In this document: one piece after another, positions 21,646 through 29,316 of the stretch
How the letters are laid out: each line of letters opens with the position of its first letter
Position numbering within the stretch: the first letter of the stretch is position 1
Origin: a virus
Direction: 5' to 3' (one strand)
Virus record (IMG/VR): IMGVR_UViG_3300021403_000041
Coordinates: 1 to 30,055 of that record
DNA: 30,055 nucleotides
Made by a program: the position numbers and the translations under genes
Notes under the pieces: generated by a model
The model's input: only the letters and a program-made list of their open reading frames with translations
Database searches by the model: none
What the model was told of the DNA's origin: nothing

Positions 21646-23511
21646 ATGCCGCCGCTCGTCATCCCCTACGCGCCGTCGCAGATTTACCAACCCAATGGGC
21701 GTTTAGTGGATTTGCTGCGTCTACAAGGTGATCAGGCCGCAGAAGGACAGCGACGACTCGGCGAGATTCAAGCCTCGATGTGGGGCAATCTCGGCAACCA
21801 GATCACGCAGACTGGTGCCAATCTGGTCCGTGCCCAACAGGAAGCGCCCATCAATGCGCTGAATAAGGCGAAGGTGCAAGACGCTCTCGATCTGCGGAAG
21901 GGACAGCAGGTCATCGATAGCGCGCTCCAGCCGGTGCAGCCGCAAGGCCCCGTGGAAGAGGGTCAGCCGCCGATGCAGGCGAGTCATCCCTATTTGAGCG
22001 ATGACGGCCTGGTAGACCCCACCAAGGTCACGGCGCTTTTGAACGCCAACGGGATGGGCCACCTTGCACCAGATCTTCTGAAAGGCATCGAGGCGCAGAA
22101 TTCCAGCATCGCCGCGTATAAGGACCATCAGCAGGAAACGGCCACCAAGCAGACGGTCATGCTGGGGAGCGTGGCGAATACCACGCTGGGCCTTATGAAG
22201 GCAGGATTGCCGTTTCAGGATGCCGCCGCGCATGCGTCGAGCTCACTTGTGGCGACCGGGGTGCTTCCTCCTGACGTGGTGCAGAAACAGATTCAGCAAC
22301 TCGCCGCGCTGCCTCCGGATCAGCAGATTGCTGGTTTACAGCAGTTAAAGGCCACCGCCGCACGTCTTGGACCGACAAAGACGCTGAGCGATGGAGCGAA
22401 AGAAGTGGACATATTCGGCGATACAGTCGCTGACAATCCCAAAAACGAGAAACCGCATCCCGTCGAGAAGGCCTCTTTTGGACTCAAGATGGCCGACGGC
22501 ACGGTGCAGAATGCCGAAGGCTTCTTTAATCCGAACGCAAATGGAGGAAAGGGCGGCTATTTCGTTGCCGGTCCTGACGGTTCTCAACAGGATGTGAGTG
22601 CGCGCGTCGTGAAGAATGAAGCCGCGCCGGAACTGACGCCTGAACAACGCCTCGTCAATGGCAAGCCCACGGATGTGATTTTCCACAAGACTGGGGCGCT
22701 CGCTGGGAATTACACACTGCCTGGGAAAACGGACATTGTGCAGACGTCACCCATTCCGCCAGCATCGCTCGTATTGAGAGACGCGCCTGTTCCCCAAGTG
22801 ACATTGAATGCCCATGAAGAGGGCATTGCGAAGGATCTCGCGTCTGGCAAGATGACGATGTCAGATTTCAGCCGCATGTATTCCAGCCGGAGCGGCCAAG
22901 GGCAGGCAGTTAAAGAAGCCTTGTATTCACGCGCTCGCGAACTAAATCCAGACTTCTCACCCGCCCAATTCGAAGCAGGCTATAAGCTGGCCACAAATCC
23001 ACAAGTGGCGCAGCGAGTCGTGGCGATCAATGCCTTGGCTCCAGTAGTAGACAAAATCACCGCGCTCGCGCAACAGGCAGGGAATACCGATCTGCCGACA
23101 TTTAACAAACTGCTCATGGAGGCGAAGTTTCAGGTTGGAGATAAAACGATCACGAATCTTCGTCAGCTTCAGACGCTCCTCGGGGACGAAGCGGGGCTAG
23201 CATTAGGCGTTGGGCAGGCCTCTGATTTGAAAACGAAGCTTGGCCTAGATTTAGTGAATCCGAGCCTGAGTCCATCGAATTTTGCGGACACGATGCAGCA
23301 ACTTCAGTCCATTCTTGGAAGCCGTCGCGATACCTTACTGAAAGGCATGGGCGTGTACGGAGGAGGGCCAGCCGTCGTCCCTATCGCGCAACCACCATCT
23401 GTGCCGTCAAATGTCTCGGCAGCCCTGAAGGGGCAGGCTCCTGGCATTCATACCTTGTCGGACGGCAGCAAATGGATGATCGATGCCAACGGAGCGATTA
23501 CGAAGCAGTAA
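21646..23511 (+). CDS. Large ejection-type virion protein (predicted)
   Basis: 621 residues, AGGA upstream. The N-terminal 90 residues are a Gln-rich helix (LLRLQGDQAAEGQRRLGEIQ). Middle parts are helical with Pro/Gly linkers; VDIFGDTVADNP (about 255) precedes a beta patch. The C-terminal third is helical (AQRVVAINALAPVVDKITAL). Size, soluble helical composition and place just before the fibre gene match the large DNA-ejection proteins of P22-like and related podoviruses. No lytic transglycosylase motif was seen. Confidence 0.55.
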   Translation: MPPLVIPYAPSQIYQPNGRLVDLLRLQGDQAAEGQRRLGEIQASMWGNLGNQITQTGANLVRAQQEAPINALNKAKVQDALDLRKGQQVIDSALQPVQPQGPVEEGQPPMQASHPYLSDDGLVDPTKVTALLNANGMGHLAPDLLKGIEAQNSSIAAYKDHQQETATKQTVMLGSVANTTLGLMKAGLPFQDAAAHASSSLVATGVLPPDVVQKQIQQLAALPPDQQIAGLQQLKATAARLGPTKTLSDGAKEVDIFGDTVADNPKNEKPHPVEKASFGLKMADGTVQNAEGFFNPNANGGKGGYFVAGPDGSQQDVSARVVKNEAAPELTPEQRLVNGKPTDVIFHKTGALAGNYTLPGKTDIVQTSPIPPASLVLRDAPVPQVTLNAHEEGIAKDLASGKMTMSDFSRMYSSRSGQGQAVKEALYSRARELNPDFSPAQFEAGYKLATNPQVAQRVVAINALAPVVDKITALAQQAGNTDLPTFNKLLMEAKFQVGDKTITNLRQLQTLLGDEAGLALGVGQASDLKTKLGLDLVNPSLSPSNFADTMQQLQSILGSRRDTLLKGMGVYGGGPAVVPIAQPPSVPSNVSAALKGQAPGIHTLSDGSKWMIDANGAITKQ

Positions 23512-23514
23512 TAC

Positions 23515-24309
23515 ATGGCTGACGATACTTTGACTGTCGTGAAATCAGATCCGTTACCGACCCTCACGGTAGCTGATGCACCTCCGCCTGCACCTACTTT
23601 TTGGGATACGCATCCGAATACTCGGCGTGTCGTTCGCGGCGCTTTAGACACACTCCCAGCGGTTGGAGGGATGACTGGCGCGGCTCTCGCAGCTCCGGAA
23701 ACAGTCGGCGTAGGAAGTATTCCTGCGGCCGTTGCGGGAACGGCCACGGGGCGATTACTGCGCGATCAAATAGCGGAAGCAATCGGCGTGGATTCTCCGA
23801 CATCGCCATTGTCGAAAGCTGGACGCATTGCTTTAGATTCGGCTATTACCGCCGTCGTGCCTATCGCCGCAAATCGTGCAAAGGTAATGCTGGCGAATCC
23901 TAAGGCCACGCTCGGCGATATTTTGGATGGCATTGTTCATCCGATGAAGGCGGCAGACGATCTCGTTGCCTATCTCCGCGCCTCACCAAGTGTGCCAGCG
24001 TCGGCTCCCTGGAGCGGCTCAAACGCTGAGCCTGTCAAGCTTCCCGATGGCTCGTGGAGCTATAAATCTCTCGCGACTGGAGAACCATTGGCAGAGGGAG
24101 AAACCGCGAACGTCTTCACAAAAGGTGGCAAGACGTTCACCGCTACCGTCCCAGCGCCTATTGATCCTGCCGCAGACTTACGCCAAGCCGAGCTGTTAAT
24201 CAATAGCGGGAGCTCTCCGTCTGAGGCAGCCTCTAAAGTCGCGAACGGCAATGCCTCACGCTTTAGCTCTATTATGGCCTCTGTGATGAAGTCTCGGATG
24301 GTGAAGTAA
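23515..24309 (+). CDS. Ejection-region virion protein
   Basis: 264 residues. The N terminus is Pro-rich (PTLTVADAPPPAPTFWD), then an Ala/Gly-rich hydrophobic region (LPAVGGMTGAALAAPETVG to VAGTATGRLL) that could insert in a membrane, a helical middle and a C-terminal part with YKSLATGEPLAEGE. Similar layouts occur in pore-forming or injected phage proteins. Short gap from the upstream stop and TAAATG downstream. Function inferred only. Confidence 0.5.
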   Translation: MADDTLTVVKSDPLPTLTVADAPPPAPTFWDTHPNTRRVVRGALDTLPAVGGMTGAALAAPETVGVGSIPAAVAGTATGRLLRDQIAEAIGVDSPTSPLSKAGRIALDSAITAVVPIAANRAKVMLANPKATLGDILDGIVHPMKAADDLVAYLRASPSVPASAPWSGSNAEPVKLPDGSWSYKSLATGEPLAEGETANVFTKGGKTFTATVPAPIDPAADLRQAELLINSGSSPSEAASKVANGNASRFSSIMASVMKSRMVK

Positions 24310-25896
24310 ATGGCCGCCGCTACACTCTCTCCCTCCCCGAAAGAGTATTTCTGGAACAGTGTGACGGGCGCACCGCTGGCCGGAGGTTTTGTCTATACCG
24401 TCACGGCGGGTGGCAGTTTCCCAGGGTCCGCCGTTGCCACCTATCAGGATTCCAATGCGCTCATTCCTAATGCGAATCCTATTCCGCTCAACGCCGCTGG
24501 CTATGCCACGATCTATTTGCAGCCAGGGAAGACCTACAAATACATCGTCACTGACGCGAATGGCGTGACGCAGTGGACGCAAGATGGCATTGAAGCGGTC
24601 CCAACGACGAATCTCGCTCTTGATGTCACTGGTACGGCGGGGGCAGCATTTGCGGCAGGGCAGGTGGGTTATCTGGCGCAAGATACGTCTGGCGGTGCTA
24701 CACCCGGCTTGTTCTATCTCGGCGATAGTGCAAATGCATATAGTTCCACCTTGCCTGCCGTTATTGCTGTTGCCACCACGGCCATTCCCTTAGGCGCAAC
24801 AGGCACATTTCGTCAGGGGGGGATTGTCGCAGGGCTGTCCGGCCTCATCGCTGGCTCAAAATATTTTGTGGGTACGGCTGGATCGCTTGTATCTACGTCT
24901 CCCACGAATTCGCGCCTTGTTGGCGTTGCTGATAACACTACTACTCAGTTGGACGTGTCGCCTAGTCCATCGCTCTATAACCTTGTTCTTGTTTCTCCGA
25001 CCATTACCACCTCTGTTACTACTCCCGCAAGTGCGGGCTTATTTTATGGTTGCTGTGGAGGACGGTTGACGCTGACCTCTGGACAAGCCGTCACAACGGG
25101 GGATGTCACGGGAGCGACCTCCGTATTCTTTACGCCCTATTCTGGCAGTCCGTTCGCTGGAAACATCGGTCTCTACGATGGCTCAACCAATTGGACCATT
25201 CTTCCCTTTACGGAAATCTCCGTCGCGTTGGGCACATTGACGAGTGGTCTCCCCTACGATGTATTCGCATTCAACAATAGCGGGGTCGTGGCGCTGCGTG
25301 CGCCTGTGGCATGGACGAGCACGAGTGCGCGAGCGACGGCCTTAGTTCTCCAAAACGGCGTCTATGTAAAAACCGGGGCCACAACAGATCGCTATCTGGG
25401 CACGTTCTTTACGGACAGCACGACGACCACGTCAGATTCCTCCGTTGGCTCTGCGTCCTCGGGACGGCATCTCTCCAATTACTATAACCGCGTGGAGCGG
25501 CCGATGGTGCGGATCGAGCCCGCGAATAGCTGGAGCTACGGCACGAACACCGTCCGTCAAGCCAATGCGAATACGGCCAATACGCTGCAATTTGTGATCG
25601 GCGTGTCGGAAGATCCCGTGTATTTTGAGACGACGGCCATCCTGCAAAACGCGGTGGCCTTTCAGACGGGCATTGGCATCGACACGACGACCATCATCGA
25701 TACGAGCTGCGTCGGTATTACGGTGAATGGGGTCGCGAGCCCGAACTACGTCCAGGCGGGTGCGCGTTTACGGAAAACCGTGAGCGCCGGCCACCATGCG
25801 GCCAACTGGCTCGAAAATGGTCTCGGGGGATCAGCCGTCGTCACGCTGAGTGGCAGCACGCCGCAATCAGGTATGCAGGGGTATGTGACAGGATAA
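24310..25896 (+). CDS. Tail fibre/tailspike-like protein
   Basis: 528 residues. The first 100 residues match the P22-tailspike-type head-binding start: GAPLAGGFVYTVTAGG, then AVATYQDSNALIPNANPIPLN and GKTYKYIVTDANGVTQWTQDG. The rest is Thr/Ser/Gly-rich beta structure with no recognised enzyme motif; NYYNRVERPMVRIEP and a final beta domain (about 400-528) may form the receptor-binding tip. It would attach to the gp10-like hub and bind the host surface. TAAATG junctions at both ends. Confidence 0.75.
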   Translation: MAAATLSPSPKEYFWNSVTGAPLAGGFVYTVTAGGSFPGSAVATYQDSNALIPNANPIPLNAAGYATIYLQPGKTYKYIVTDANGVTQWTQDGIEAVPTTNLALDVTGTAGAAFAAGQVGYLAQDTSGGATPGLFYLGDSANAYSSTLPAVIAVATTAIPLGATGTFRQGGIVAGLSGLIAGSKYFVGTAGSLVSTSPTNSRLVGVADNTTTQLDVSPSPSLYNLVLVSPTITTSVTTPASAGLFYGCCGGRLTLTSGQAVTTGDVTGATSVFFTPYSGSPFAGNIGLYDGSTNWTILPFTEISVALGTLTSGLPYDVFAFNNSGVVALRAPVAWTSTSARATALVLQNGVYVKTGATTDRYLGTFFTDSTTTTSDSSVGSASSGRHLSNYYNRVERPMVRIEPANSWSYGTNTVRQANANTANTLQFVIGVSEDPVYFETTAILQNAVAFQTGIGIDTTTIIDTSCVGITVNGVASPNYVQAGARLRKTVSAGHHAANWLENGLGGSAVVTLSGSTPQSGMQGYVTG

Positions 25897-26376
25897 ATGG
25901 CGGGCGATAGACGGCAGCAACCCTGGGCAGTCATGCTCCAGCAGAATGATGATAAACATGAAGACGCACATCGGCGGTTACGCACAGACATTCGGATCGG
26001 CGAAGCCGAACGGGACGCGTTAACCTTACGGGTGCAAGCCTTGGAAGCGATGTTGGCACAGACACGGCAAATCGTCACGGACAACAAAGAGCAGCCGATC
26101 GACATCGGGAAGATCGTCTTTGATCCGAAGATGGTGGTGGCGATCGTGGGGCTCGCCGTCGCGATTGTCGGCGGCAACTGGTTTATCAATCAGCCGATTC
26201 GTGACGGGTTGACCGTGCTGCAAGGCCAAGTGAGTGGCAATACGAAACTCGAAGATGAACGCGCCAAGGTGTTCAAAGAAGCCGTCGATGGCCTGACGCG
26301 GCAAATGGAAATGCGTCGGCTGGAGATTCAACAGGTGAGTAACAGCGTTCAGCAACTTCAAAGGAGTCCACGTTGA
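25897..26376 (+). CDS. Coiled-coil membrane protein of lysis block
   Basis: 159 residues. A coiled coil (RDALTLRVQALEAMLAQTRQ) is followed by one membrane segment at about residues 79-96 (MVVAIVGLAVAIVGGNWF), then a second coiled coil (RQMEMRRLEIQQVSNSVQQL). This is the layout of some holin-like or spanin-like accessory proteins. It directly precedes the inserted HNH gene, which ends three bases after its stop on the other strand. Exact role unknown. Confidence 0.6.
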   Translation: MAGDRRQQPWAVMLQQNDDKHEDAHRRLRTDIRIGEAERDALTLRVQALEAMLAQTRQIVTDNKEQPIDIGKIVFDPKMVVAIVGLAVAIVGGNWFINQPIRDGLTVLQGQVSGNTKLEDERAKVFKEAVDGLTRQMEMRRLEIQQVSNSVQQLQRSPR

Positions 26377-26378
26377 TA

Positions 26379-26840
26379 CTACGGCAGAAATGTCCAAGAT
26401 CGATTGTTCTTGATCTTCCATATAGCATCCCGTTTAACGCCATAATCTGCCGCGATTAGATGATGTTTCCGAGCATCGTTCCTAATAGCTCTGACCTGTT
26501 GTTCCGAGAGTTTAGCGCCATGTGCGCGGGTATCTGCAAAACGACCTTTACTTTTACAATCAGAGATATTGTCGGCCTGAGAGCCGAGGCGCAAATGAGA
26601 CGGATTTACACATGCTGGCGTGTCGCATATGTGCAGTACGTTCAAGCCTGCCGGAATTGGTCCGTTCGCCATTATCCAAGACATTCGATGCGCGTACATA
26701 TTGCGCCGATTGCCGCTGTGCGAAAAGTAAAAGCAGCCATAGCCTTTATTATTGAGTTGACGCTGCCACAGCCAGCACGTATCTGTTTTCAGAACTTTGG
26801 ACCAAAATCTATCTTCAAGTGGTACGCTGCGGATAGCCAT
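26379..26840 (-). CDS. HNH homing endonuclease (antisense insertion)
   Basis: 153 residues from ATG at 26840. The HNH site is clear: H51 in YAHRMSW, H70 in LHICD, then C77VNP and H82. The end contains an HTH/NUMOD-like DNA-binding part (KLSEQQVRAIRND, then YGVKRDAIWKIKNNRSW). It cuts DNA at a specific site so that repair copies the gene. It lies antisense between two lysis genes and is free-standing. GGAGG ten bases upstream is the ribosome site and sits in a hairpin. A longer start at 26954 would read through both hairpins and is less likely. Confidence 0.88.
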   Translation of the reverse strand: MAIRSVPLEDRFWSKVLKTDTCWLWQRQLNNKGYGCFYFSHSGNRRNMYAHRMSWIMANGPIPAGLNVLHICDTPACVNPSHLRLGSQADNISDCKSKGRFADTRAHGAKLSEQQVRAIRNDARKHHLIAADYGVKRDAIWKIKNNRSWTFLP

Positions 26841-26845
26841 GCAGG

Positions 26846-26862
26846 GATCGCCTCCAGCGATC
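26846..26862 (-). promoter_or_regulatory. Hairpin hiding the HNH ribosome binding site
   Basis: A perfect 6-bp stem GATCGC/GCGATC encloses a 5-base loop. On the minus strand the loop and the start of the 3' arm carry GGAGG, the only good ribosome site before the HNH ATG. This would lower or time translation of the nuclease, as is known for several T4 homing endonuclease genes. Confidence 0.6.
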
Positions 26863-26873
26863 TGTGTGTGGTT

Positions 26874-26910
26874 AGAAGCGCGGCAGGAAGCCAATCCTGT
26901 TCGCGCTTCT
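26874..26910. terminator. Long hairpin at the edge of the HNH insertion
   Basis: AGAAGCGCG-CAGGA pairs with TCCTG-CGCGCTTCT over about 14 bp with a small bulge and a 6-base loop. It could be a terminator for transcripts on either strand, or an RNA end-processing site. The T-run is lacking on the plus strand; on the minus strand no U-run follows either. Confidence 0.45.
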
Positions 26911-26941
26911 CTAATTCTACAATAAAACTCAGGAGGTATTG

Positions 26942-27181
26942 ATGAGCGACACACAATTCAATTGTGTTCTCGGCATTTGCTGTCTCGAACGGCAGCAAGG
27001 GGCGCGTGTGCTTGGCCGGGTCATGGTCGAGAAAGGCATCGCGAAGGATCTCGCGGAAGCGCTGCCCTACTGCGAATTCATGATGAACAACTTCGATCTC
27101 GCGCCGTACCTCTCGCTGGCGAATCTGAAAGCGGAAATCGCGAAATATGCGCGTGGTGCGGATTACGTCGAAGGCGTCTAA
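26942..27181 (+). CDS. Hypothetical lysis-block protein
   Basis: 79 residues with the best ribosome site in the window (AGGAGG five bases before ATG). Helical, mixed charge (VLGRVMVEKGIAKDLAEALP, then YLSLANLKAEIAKYARGA). Cys-rich near the start (NCVLGICCLE). No family recognised. The TAA overlaps the next ATG. Confidence 0.65.
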   Translation: MSDTQFNCVLGICCLERQQGARVLGRVMVEKGIAKDLAEALPYCEFMMNNFDLAPYLSLANLKAEIAKYARGADYVEGV

Positions 27182-27453
27182 TGCCCCCGTGGCTGGCGAT
27201 CACCTTAGGCGTCTGCGGCGTCAGTGTGACGCTCGTAACGCTGATCGCCAAATTAGGCGCGAACGATGGCACGAGTAAAGCGGAGATGAAAGCGCTCTCA
27301 GATCGGGTGGGGTCGAATGAGCGGGAGATTCAACTTCTTCGCGACTGGCGGCATACAGTGGGGAACTTTCAAACGTCCCTGTTAGCGGTCGATATGTTGG
27401 TCAAGCGCACAGATCGGCTGGAGGCCAAAGTGTTCAATGGCGGTGGCAAATGA
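27181..27453 (+). CDS. Single-pass membrane coiled-coil protein (holin/accessory)
   Basis: 90 residues. One membrane segment at about residues 4-24 (WLAITLGVCGVSVTLVTLI) followed by a coiled coil (MKALSDRVGSNEREIQLL). Such proteins next to endolysins are often holin accessories, antiholins or i-spanin-like. TAATG upstream and ATGA-like overlap with the lysozyme support co-translation. Role uncertain. Confidence 0.6.
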   Translation: MPPWLAITLGVCGVSVTLVTLIAKLGANDGTSKAEMKALSDRVGSNEREIQLLRDWRHTVGNFQTSLLAVDMLVKRTDRLEAKVFNGGGK

Positions 27454-27911
27454 CGCCGAACGATTTCGCGGCCTTGCGCGATGCAGTGAAGCAAGATGAA
27501 GCGTTTCGCGCCAAGCCCTACGATGACGCCACTGGACAAGCCGTATTTCCAGGCTACACCCTGAAGGGGAAGCTAACCATCGGATGGGGATGGAATCTCT
27601 CCGATGACGGTATTTCGACGGCCGTCGCCGCCACGATCTTAGATACGACACTCGAACAACGCTTTGCGGAGTTAACACAGACGCATCCCGTGGTGCTCAC
27701 GCTGAATGGTCCGCGGCAGATCGTGCTGGCTAATATGGCCTACAATCTGGGCGTGCCGCGTTTGTCCAGCTTTGTCGTTATGTGGGCGGCGATTGGACGT
27801 GGAGACTTTAACGCCGCGGCTGATGAAATGCTCGCCTCGACATGGGCGCACCAGGTGGGCGCTCGGGCGACTCGACTTGCGACGGAAATGAGAACAGGAG
27901 CATTAGAGTGA
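27450..27911 (+). CDS. Endolysin, GH24 lysozyme
   Basis: 153 residues of the T4-lysozyme type. The catalytic triad pattern E-x(8)-D-x(~17)-T is visible: E17 (QDEAFRAKPYDD), D26 and T43 in LTIGWGWNL. Further family marks are RQIVLANMAYNLGVPRLSSF and the WAHQVGARATRLATEMR end. It cuts the MurNAc-GlcNAc bond of peptidoglycan. There is no signal sequence, so release should need the holin next door. It overlaps both neighbours. Confidence 0.9.
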   Translation: MTPNDFAALRDAVKQDEAFRAKPYDDATGQAVFPGYTLKGKLTIGWGWNLSDDGISTAVAATILDTTLEQRFAELTQTHPVVLTLNGPRQIVLANMAYNLGVPRLSSFVVMWAAIGRGDFNAAADEMLASTWAHQVGARATRLATEMRTGALE

Positions 27912-28249
27912 CTGATCTTTCACCGGCCGCAGAAGCCTTCTGGGGCGGCATTATTCGGCATCTCCTCAGCGCGGCGATGGGCGCGCTGGTTTTGCATGGC
28001 TACGCGACACAGAGCGGCGCACAAGCATACACAGAAGAACTGGTCGGCCTGACGTTGATGGGCGCGACACAGCTTTGGGCCAATCGCATCATCTATTGGC
28101 AGCAAATCCGGGCCATCGTTGGTCGGTCCATGCCCGTCTCTACACATGCCGACGTAGTCGCAAAAGTCGATCAGTTGAAAGAGGCAAACGCGTTACCGTC
28201 GGTGTTTACTCCACCGACCGTTACTCCAAGTTTGGTGAAACCTGCATGA
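27908..28249 (+). CDS. Holin (predicted, two membrane segments)
   Basis: 113 residues from GTG at 27908, overlapping the lysozyme stop (GTGA). Two hydrophobic segments at about residues 13-33 (GGIIRHLLSAAMGALVLHGY) and 45-63 (LVGLTLMGATQLWANRIIY) match class II holins. The soluble tail follows the second segment. It would make the inner-membrane holes that free the lysozyme. No recognised subfamily. ATGA overlap downstream. Confidence 0.7.
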   Translation: MTDLSPAAEAFWGGIIRHLLSAAMGALVLHGYATQSGAQAYTEELVGLTLMGATQLWANRIIYWQQIRAIVGRSMPVSTHADVVAKVDQLKEANALPSVFTPPTVTPSLVKPA

Positions 28250-28659
28250 GAAAAATTATTTGGCTCCCGCTCGTGTTCGCGCTGGGCTGTGTCCATGCGC
28301 CAGCCACGTTGACGCCGCAAGGCACCGCGGATTTCAACGCGACACAGGTCATCAAAACGCTGGACTTGTTGCGCGATGCCGCGATTAACGCGAATGCGCA
28401 GACGCCGCCTCTTCTCACGACGCCAACAACGCGGAAGATCGTCAACTTTCATGCCTTGGCGTTGAAGACGATTGACGCCTCACGGTCTGGCTGGAAACCA
28501 GCGGTCTCCGTCGCTCTCTTTCAGCTCATGGCCGATCCGAGCCTCTTGCCTACCGAGGTGCAGTTTCTACAACCCTATTTCAATGTCGCGAAGGCGATCA
28601 TTGATGCCTATACGCCGCCACAGGCATCGCTCTATCTGGATTATCAGGAGGCCGCATGA
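28246..28659 (+). CDS. Phage lipoprotein in lysis block
   Basis: 137 residues. The N terminus (MRKIIWLPLVFALGCVHAP) is a lipoprotein signal with lipobox ALGC, Cys15 after cleavage. The mature part is about 120 residues, helical (FNATQVIKTLDLLRDAAIN, then VALFQLMADPSLLPTEVQF). An o-spanin is usually shorter and Pro-rich, so this does not fit well; an outer-membrane protein blocking superinfection is another option. Overlaps with both neighbours place it in the lysis operon. Confidence 0.7.
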   Translation: MRKIIWLPLVFALGCVHAPATLTPQGTADFNATQVIKTLDLLRDAAINANAQTPPLLTTPTTRKIVNFHALALKTIDASRSGWKPAVSVALFQLMADPSLLPTEVQFLQPYFNVAKAIIDAYTPPQASLYLDYQEAA

Positions 28660-28847
28660 ATCCCGCGTTACTGCAACTGGTGATCACGGAACTGCCTGAC
28701 GCGATTGCGCTCGTCAAGACATTGTTCGCACAGCAGAATCCAGGCGCGCCCGTGCCGACTGATGCGGAAGTCACGGCGGCCTATCAGCAAGCGTTGTCGT
28801 CATCGCTGGCGAAAGACGCGGACTGGCTCGCGGCACATCCTGAATAG
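28656..28847 (+). CDS. Hypothetical small helical protein
   Basis: 63 residues, ATGA-coupled to the lipoprotein gene. The sequence is helical (LLQLVITELPDAIALVKTLF) with a Pro-containing middle and a helical end (LSSSLAKDADWLAAHPE). No family recognised. It is the last rightward gene of the lysis block. Confidence 0.6.
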   Translation: MNPALLQLVITELPDAIALVKTLFAQQNPGAPVPTDAEVTAAYQQALSSSLAKDADWLAAHPE

Positions 28848-28887
28848 AATTTCGGCGGGTCAGCTTCGTCTTATCGGCTGAGGTAAG

Positions 28888-28986
28888 TTAGTTGGGAACT
28901 TCTACATCGAGTGGGAGATCAGCGTCACCGTTGATCAGAAAGCGGTCTGGGAGATTGCAGCTAGCCCGCGCTAATGGCGTCACCAT
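28888..28986 (-). CDS. Possible 32-residue ORF after the zinc-ribbon gene
   Basis: ATG at 28986 lies six bases after the zinc-ribbon gene stop and the frame ends at TAA 28888. The peptide (ends RFLINGDADLPLDVEVPN) has a protein-like composition, but there is no ribosome site. It could be a small coupled protein or chance. The rest of 28848-28992 shows nothing else. Confidence 0.3.
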   Translation of the reverse strand: MVTPLARASCNLPDRFLINGDADLPLDVEVPN

Positions 28987-28992
28987 GCAGAG

Positions 28993-29205
28993 TCAGGCGT
29001 GAGGCGGCAGCAAGTTCGGCGTCGGCTGGACTGTCTCACCGTTGATGACGAGCGCGGCGCTGCGCGCGATCTCTTGCACGGTCAAGTCGCGTTTGCAAGT
29101 TGTGCAGCGCCAGCCTGGATTGGGACCAGCCGATCGAAACAACGCAACATCGCCACAGATGCCGCACAGAGCGCCATCGATTGGGTCAAACGAATAGCGG
29201 CTCAT
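28993..29205 (-). CDS. Small zinc-ribbon protein, leftward
   Basis: 70 residues from ATG at 29205, preceded by AGAGGA about nine bases upstream. CGICG (about residue 14) and WRCTTCK (about residue 32) form a four-Cys zinc ribbon; the tail is Pro-rich. It faces against the lysis genes and may belong to a separate unit with its own promoter in the 29206-29316 gap, where I see no clear promoter. Zinc ribbons like this may bind DNA, RNA or RNA polymerase. Confidence 0.65.
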   Translation of the reverse strand: MSRYSFDPIDGALCGICGDVALFRSAGPNPGWRCTTCKRDLTVQEIARSAALVINGETVQPTPNLLPPHA

Positions 29206-29316
29206 GAGCTGGTGTCCTCTCTCCGATTGAAGAAACAGTGCTCGCTGGTGGTCCGATTAGGTTGGTCGCGCGCCGGTCGATCTGCGCGTTCAACACGCAC
29301 TCTTGTTATTCCAGCG

